DNA from: Deltaproteobacteria bacterium
Lineage (GTDB): Bacteria; Myxococcota_A; Polyangia; HGW-17; JAJRWW01
Length of the DNA: 56,850 nt
Assembly (NCBI GenBank): GCA_029938605.1
Contig: JAOZUO010000038.1
Span: 1-56,850 of the forward strand
Direction of reading: 5' to 3'
This document shows, in pieces, positions 52,624-56,850 of this stretch. Each line of letters begins with the position of its first letter. Positions within the stretch are counted from its first letter, which is position 1. A program made the position numbers and the translations under genes. The notes under the pieces are model-generated. The model was not told where the DNA came from. It saw only the letters and a program-made list of their open reading frames with translations, and searched no databases.

Positions 52624-54504
52624 CTACGGAGCCTTCCGGACGTCCAGCACGACCAGCCGGGAGTCGAGGGGAACGTCCACCTCAGGGCCGTTGAGCTCGG
52701 TCGTGGGGCGGTCCAGTCCGTAGACAGTCACCGCCAGTGTGGAATTCGGGCGAGCGGTCAGGAGGATCCGTCCCTCGGGGTGTGGGGAGACTGCGAAGAG
52801 GTACATGCGGGCTGCACCGTCGCGATCACCGTAGTACTCGATGAAGGTGTCCGACGGGGCGATGATGTTGAAGGGCAGTGCCGCAGTGATCTGATCGCGG
52901 GTCGCGGTCTCGGAGAACCCCACGGCCTGGCTGCGGACGTTCCACGATTCGTCCCGGGAACCCACGGGTTCGCTGGGGTCGCTGCTCAGCGGGATCACCC
53001 GCCGCGTGTTCAGGAGGGCCGCCTCGGCATCGGACAGGCCCCGGATCTCGGGCAACACGACGGTGCTCACTCCGTCCAGGCCATCGGCGGTCAGGTACTC
53101 CAGCGGCACGATGCGAAAGGGGATGTGCGTGCGCGTGAGATCCTCGAACACGTCCCCGTAGGCCTCGAAAAACGCCTCGTTCTCGTAGGTGAAATCCTTG
53201 TTGCGCGTCGAGTACACGAGGGCCACGTCGCCTCCGTAGGGCCGGCGCTGATCCAACACGGTTTGCAGACGATCCATCATGGGAAAAGCGTCTGCGGGCA
53301 CGTCGATGTCCGCCGTGGGATAGTAGGTATTGGAGTGGGCCAGGGCCACCGCGAACTCGATGCGGGCCGCGGTGCCCGATGCGGGCCAGCCCAGAAAGAT
53401 CATGGGCCGCTCCTGGTTCAGCTCGCGCGCCGCCTTGGCCATGCGGAAGGCCGCTAACCAGTCACCCTCGGGTTCGATCTCCGGAGAGAATCCCAACCCC
53501 TGACGACCGGTAATCGCGGTCTCGTTGCCGAGCAGGGTGGATTCGGGGGTGTCGTTGGTGGAGGACTCCCAGAAGGGCACCAGGCCCGCGCTCCAGGCGG
53601 TGGTGGCCAGATCTGCGAGGTACTCCGCCAGGGCCTCGTGTCGAAAGGTGACAAACGCGCGGAAGTCCGGATGTTCGAAGTCCACCGCGCCGGGGATCGT
53701 GAGCCCCGTGGCCTGTAGGAACGCATCGGCGAAGTCAGCATCGGCGCTCCCCCAACGCAGGTGGTCCTCATCGGCCTGATAGCCCGGTAGGAAGGTGGCG
53801 TCGATGTAGAGGCCGTCCACTCCAGCGTCGGCGAGCTCGCCGATGCGGATCTTGAACAGGTCCCGGTAGCCGGAGAAGGGCGACATCCAGGCATCCTCCC
53901 AATCCGGCTCGAGCCAATCGGCGTGTTGACAGATGTATACGATGGGATCGCCCGCCAGGTCGTGCTGCAACCAGTCCGGGTGCTCGGTGGCCATGGTCGG
54001 GATCCCCGTGGAGTTGCAAGTTCCGTCGTAGGCCCCCCGCGTCATCACCTCGAGCCCGTTGACATACACCAGGGTTCTCAGATCCCGCTGCGTAGCCTCT
54101 GCCGTAAGGTGCTCGATGGAGAGGCGGATATCGGCGAACCCCGCATCGTCCACAAAGGTGCGGTACATGTGCTCGGACTCGATGTAGAAGATCACCGCGT
54201 TGGCCTGCGCGTTCACGGCCGCATCCAACCGCTGTTCGATCTCGGCGTTGGTCATCTCGGGCGTGAGCACATCAAAGGCCCACAGTCGCATCCCGAAGGA
54301 CCAAGCTGGGAACGGCGCCGTCACCGGATTCAGCTCCCGGGCCTCGGGCCAGTCCGAGTACACCACCGGTGTGTTCGTCGATGCGTCGTCATCGCCACAA
54401 CCCCCGCAGAGTCCGCCCCCACCGCCCACCATAAGTAGGCCAAAAACCGCGATCTGGATGCTGGAGTAGTGGGAGCTGAGATCTCTGCTAACGCGCATGG
54501 TCAT
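52624..54504 (-). CDS. Glycoside-hydrolase-like (TIM-barrel) lipoprotein
   Basis: A 626-residue lipoprotein (GGLCGGCGDDD). The chain has the look of a (beta/alpha)8 glycosidase: AVNAQANAVIFYIESEHMY, LRTLVYVNGLEVMTRG, GELADAGVDGLYIDATFLPGY (candidate Asp in YIDA) and ARIEFAVALAHSNTYY. The C-terminus is beta-sheet-rich (RILLTARPNSTLAVTVYGLD). I do not recognise a numbered family. ATG 54504 has gggaagg upstream. It is divergent from an alpha-galactosidase-like gene; the pair may act on the same glycan (inference). Confidence 0.65.
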   Translation of the reverse strand: MTMRVSRDLSSHYSSIQIAVFGLLMVGGGGGLCGGCGDDDASTNTPVVYSDWPEARELNPVTAPFPAWSFGMRLWAFDVLTPEMTNAEIEQRLDAAVNAQANAVIFYIESEHMYRTFVDDAGFADIRLSIEHLTAEATQRDLRTLVYVNGLEVMTRGAYDGTCNSTGIPTMATEHPDWLQHDLAGDPIVYICQHADWLEPDWEDAWMSPFSGYRDLFKIRIGELADAGVDGLYIDATFLPGYQADEDHLRWGSADADFADAFLQATGLTIPGAVDFEHPDFRAFVTFRHEALAEYLADLATTAWSAGLVPFWESSTNDTPESTLLGNETAITGRQGLGFSPEIEPEGDWLAAFRMAKAARELNQERPMIFLGWPASGTAARIEFAVALAHSNTYYPTADIDVPADAFPMMDRLQTVLDQRRPYGGDVALVYSTRNKDFTYENEAFFEAYGDVFEDLTRTHIPFRIVPLEYLTADGLDGVSTVVLPEIRGLSDAEAALLNTRRVIPLSSDPSEPVGSRDESWNVRSQAVGFSETATRDQITAALPFNIIAPSDTFIEYYGDRDGAARMYLFAVSPHPEGRILLTARPNSTLAVTVYGLDRPTTELNGPEVDVPLDSRLVVLDVRKAP

Positions 54505-54896
54505 TTCCTTCCCTTCTCGATAAATTGAGTCCGCCAGGGTACACACGCAAAGTGAACCAACTTCGCGTGATTGAAGGAGGCGCGTAGCAGCGCTCGATTC
54601 GACCGGGCGTTTATCTGTCCGGGCTCTCTCAGAATGCGTAAGACAATTCACCGACATTTTGGGGATTTTTGATAGTATGCTCGGTTCTCTTGGGAGACGT
54701 CAAGGTGCATTTGTGGGAGGGAGTGTGGTCCTCAATACCGGCTACGATTTCACCGCACGCGGTCTGACCTCGAGGTCACAGCAGACCTTCGTTTGCGAAA
54801 CCCGGTTCTATCCAGCATCCTTCTGAGGAGATCATGAGTTACGACGTGGCAGCATTTGGCATAATCCGGCTCCAGAAAGCCACGCAGGAAGTGACT
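54505..54896. promoter_or_regulatory. Divergent promoter spacer between two glycosidase-like genes
   Basis: A 392-bp spacer. AT-rich stretches such as ttttgatagtatgctc near 54668-54683 could hold promoters. A start at 54834 with gaggagatc, in the same frame as the alpha-galactosidase-like gene, is an alternative start for that gene. No other structure stands out. Confidence 0.4.
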
Positions 54897-56558
54897 ATGC
54901 GTACCCAACGTACAACTCTGTGGACAGTGTTGATGCTCGGCTTTGCGGCTGCGCCTCACTGGGCAGCGTGCGGTGTATCGGATGACAGCGAAGTCGCCAC
55001 CTGCCGGGACTTGCCGTCACCCTTGCTTCAGGCCAGCCTGGCCGGGGGAGAGGTCTGGGTCTTCAACGGTATCCCCAAGCCGATGGGCTGGGGCGAGGAT
55101 CTCGTCTACCCGGTCGTCGACGGTCTGGACGATGAGCGACAGATGTGCGGACTCGGCGGGATCCCTGTGGTGGCGCTGTGGAACCGATCCGGTGGCGTGG
55201 CGTTCTTCAATGTCAGCGATGTTTCCGAGCCCTTTCACGTACGGGTTTCCGCCGAGGGAGGGAGCGTAGAAATCGAAGCTTGGGGGGCGAGTCGGATCGA
55301 GCGTTACGACTTCCAGGGAGACTTTTTTGTACCGCTGAGGGAGTACGCCACCCGCATGGCTACCCTGGGGATCACCACACGGTCCGCTCCGCCCTGGGCC
55401 TTCGATCCGGTCTGGGAGACATACGGCTTCGAGGAAGACTTTACCGCAGACGACATCCTTTCGCTGGTACCTCTATTGCACGAACTCGGCATTGGGGTGA
55501 TCACTCTCGACTCGGGTTGGTACGGGCGAGGGCGTGGCTCCGACTGGGACAGCCAGACCGGTGACTTCCATGTGAACCCCGACGTCATCGGTGATGATCA
55601 GGCGCTCCGCTCACTTATCAGCACGCTACAGCAGGACGGCTTCCGGGTCCGTCTGTGGTGGGTGCCCGGCGTGGCCGAGCTCGGTACCGAGCTGGCCGAA
55701 GAACATCCGGAATGGCTGCTCGACCCCGTAGTGAGCAGCACGGGTGATACGCAGGATATCTACCTGGACCCTCGCCTCCCCGCAGTTCGCGCCTGGAATC
55801 AGAACCTCGTGGAGCGGCTGCTGGGCTACGGCGCAGACGGTTTCAAGCAAGACGACGTCTATCAAATCCTGTCAGACGACCCGGAGGCGCACCGGGCCTA
55901 CGCGGCGCTGTTCCAGGACATCCTCGAAACGGCCCAGGCGCTGAAGCCCGACTTCGCCATCAACACCTGCAACTGTGGCCTCGGCCAGAACGTGTACCAT
56001 TTTCCCGGCGAAAACCAGCTCATCACGTCGGACCCGGTGGGATCGCGGCAGTTCCGAATCCGCGCCAAGGTCTATCGGGCTCTGAACCTCGGCGGCGCCG
56101 CGCTGCTGGGCGACCACGTGGAACTCACCCAAGGGGACGTGAGCCCGGAGGACCTTCGCACTCCCGGGTTCTACGACACCGTCGATTTCGCGTCGGTGGT
56201 GCCGCTCGGGTTGGTGCTGCAGACCAAGCTGCACGCCGACCCCGGGGCGCACTACCGAACCTGGTTCACACTATATCGGGATCGCCAGTTTCCTTTCATG
56301 GAGTGGGTAAACATCCCGTACTACGGTGGGATGGAGACGTACCTCATGCGGGATGGCTCAACGCTCTACTACTCGTTCTTCAGTGATCGGGCCGAGAACA
56401 CGGTGACCTTGACACACCTGACGCCCGGCACCCTCTACAGCCTACGCCGGCTGGTCACCGGCCAGGAGATCGCCCAGTTGAACGCCGCGAGCGACACCGA
56501 GGAGCTCTCCGTCGAATTCACGGGTAGTCTCCTGCTCGAAGCCCAACCGATGCCCTAG
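54897..56558 (+). CDS. Alpha-galactosidase-like (GH36/GH31 clan) exported protein
   Basis: A 553-residue exported glycosidase. The TIM barrel contains WAFDPVWETYGFEEDFTADD, VITLDSGWYGRGRGSDWD, RVRLWWVPGVAELG, GADGFKQDDVYQIL (candidate nucleophile Asp319) and LITSDPVGSRQFRIRAKVY (candidate acid/base Asp379). These are the positions used by GH36 alpha-galactosidases. The N-terminus has a lipoprotein-like signal (HWAACGVSDD), though with a poor lipobox. Two starts have ribosome-binding sites: 54834 (gaggagatc) and 54897 (caggaag); the latter places the signal at the terminus. Confidence 0.8.
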   Translation: MRTQRTTLWTVLMLGFAAAPHWAACGVSDDSEVATCRDLPSPLLQASLAGGEVWVFNGIPKPMGWGEDLVYPVVDGLDDERQMCGLGGIPVVALWNRSGGVAFFNVSDVSEPFHVRVSAEGGSVEIEAWGASRIERYDFQGDFFVPLREYATRMATLGITTRSAPPWAFDPVWETYGFEEDFTADDILSLVPLLHELGIGVITLDSGWYGRGRGSDWDSQTGDFHVNPDVIGDDQALRSLISTLQQDGFRVRLWWVPGVAELGTELAEEHPEWLLDPVVSSTGDTQDIYLDPRLPAVRAWNQNLVERLLGYGADGFKQDDVYQILSDDPEAHRAYAALFQDILETAQALKPDFAINTCNCGLGQNVYHFPGENQLITSDPVGSRQFRIRAKVYRALNLGGAALLGDHVELTQGDVSPEDLRTPGFYDTVDFASVVPLGLVLQTKLHADPGAHYRTWFTLYRDRQFPFMEWVNIPYYGGMETYLMRDGSTLYYSFFSDRAENTVTLTHLTPGTLYSLRRLVTGQEIAQLNAASDTEELSVEFTGSLLLEAQPMP

Positions 56559-56850
56559 CTCAATATAGGAGTCCCCCCGGCTTTGCCGGGGAGGCCTTCA
56601 CAGTTTGACATTTCCGGGAGCCATTTCCGCCGTTGATCCGCTCGCTTCGCCCGCACGAAGGAGCTTCACTCTGCCGCTCCAGCAGGACGCTGAGAGAGCG
56701 GCTGCCGTGAACTCCTCCGCGCGAGCTTCGCTCTCTTTGATACGCGATCGTGTTGGCCTGTCATTTACGTGAGCGCGCCCCGAAAGGCACGAGAGCTGAT
56801 CCGGTCTCTTATGCCGCTTTGAGCGGCTATCGATTGTAATCCCCCCGGCT
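56559..56850. repeat. Terminal repeat region, truncated at the window edge
   Basis: No gene seen. A strong hairpin ccccggc-ttt-gccgggg lies near 56576-56592, and gccgctttgagcggc near 56814-56828. The string ccccccggct occurs at about 56574 and again as the last bases of the window, about 268 bp apart, suggesting that a second copy of the unit starts there. Its extent cannot be seen. Confidence 0.5.

Overview
The window is GC-rich DNA, almost certainly from a Myxococcota (or related former-Deltaproteobacteria) chromosome. The evidence is the density of secreted lipoproteins, MopE-type Cys repeats (CGDGxxxxGEECD), a MYXO-CTERM-like C-terminus on a trypsin-like protease, AgmX/PglI-type lipoproteins, lamin-tail (LTD) proteins and a HEAT-repeat lipoprotein. 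No rRNA, tRNA or CRISPR array was seen. Species-level placement is not possible from the sequence alone.

Layout. 0-10.3 kb: an alpha-2-macroglobulin lipoprotein with an Arg-rich bait-like region, an outer-membrane beta-barrel, a DUF3592/GHKL-like fusion and a HEAT-repeat lipoprotein. 10.3-13.5 kb: a small membrane protein and an MMPL/RND transporter. 13.5-21.7 kb: a seven-gene minus-strand operon for complete reductive pyrimidine catabolism (beta-ureidopropionase, dihydropyrimidinase, omega-aminotransferase, CoA-acylating semialdehyde dehydrogenase, a ferritin-like protein, PreT, PreA). A divergent octopine-type opine dehydrogenase faces it. 23-33.3 kb: Cys-rich and LTD surface lipoproteins, a trypsin-like protease, a saccharopine-dehydrogenase-like enzyme, and a repeat-rich island whose hairpin array sits beside a RAYT-like HUH protein. 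33.3-35.4 kb: an isolated DUF234-type ATPase and SpeD. 35.5-40.6 kb: two acyl-CoA dehydrogenases, two AgmX-type lipoproteins, the B12-binding subunit of methylmalonyl-CoA mutase and its MeaB GTPase. 40.6-44.1 kb: a nested-palindrome element, a lipoprotein, an IHF/HU protein with a Pro/Thr tail and a 5'-nucleotidase lipoprotein. 44.1-50.3 kb: a tight five-gene minus-strand operon that alternates LTD lipoproteins with staphylococcal-nuclease-like lipoproteins and ends with an outer-membrane protein carrying a ComEA-like helix-hairpin-helix domain. 50.4-56.6 kb: a small exported protein, a NapH-like ferredoxin and two divergent exported glycoside-hydrolase-like proteins. The window ends in a repeat.

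How the parts may work together (inference). The nuclease/LTD/HhH operon and the convergent 5'-nucleotidase look like cell-surface nucleic-acid processing. Nucleosides and bases from such activity could feed the pyrimidine operon, which ends at acetyl-CoA (uracil) or propionyl-CoA (thymine). Propionyl-CoA would need the methylmalonyl-CoA mutase system, part of which lies in the same window. The nuclease operon is the best candidate for an undescribed system. The opine dehydrogenase beside a beta-alanine-producing pathway is the most specific testable enzyme prediction.
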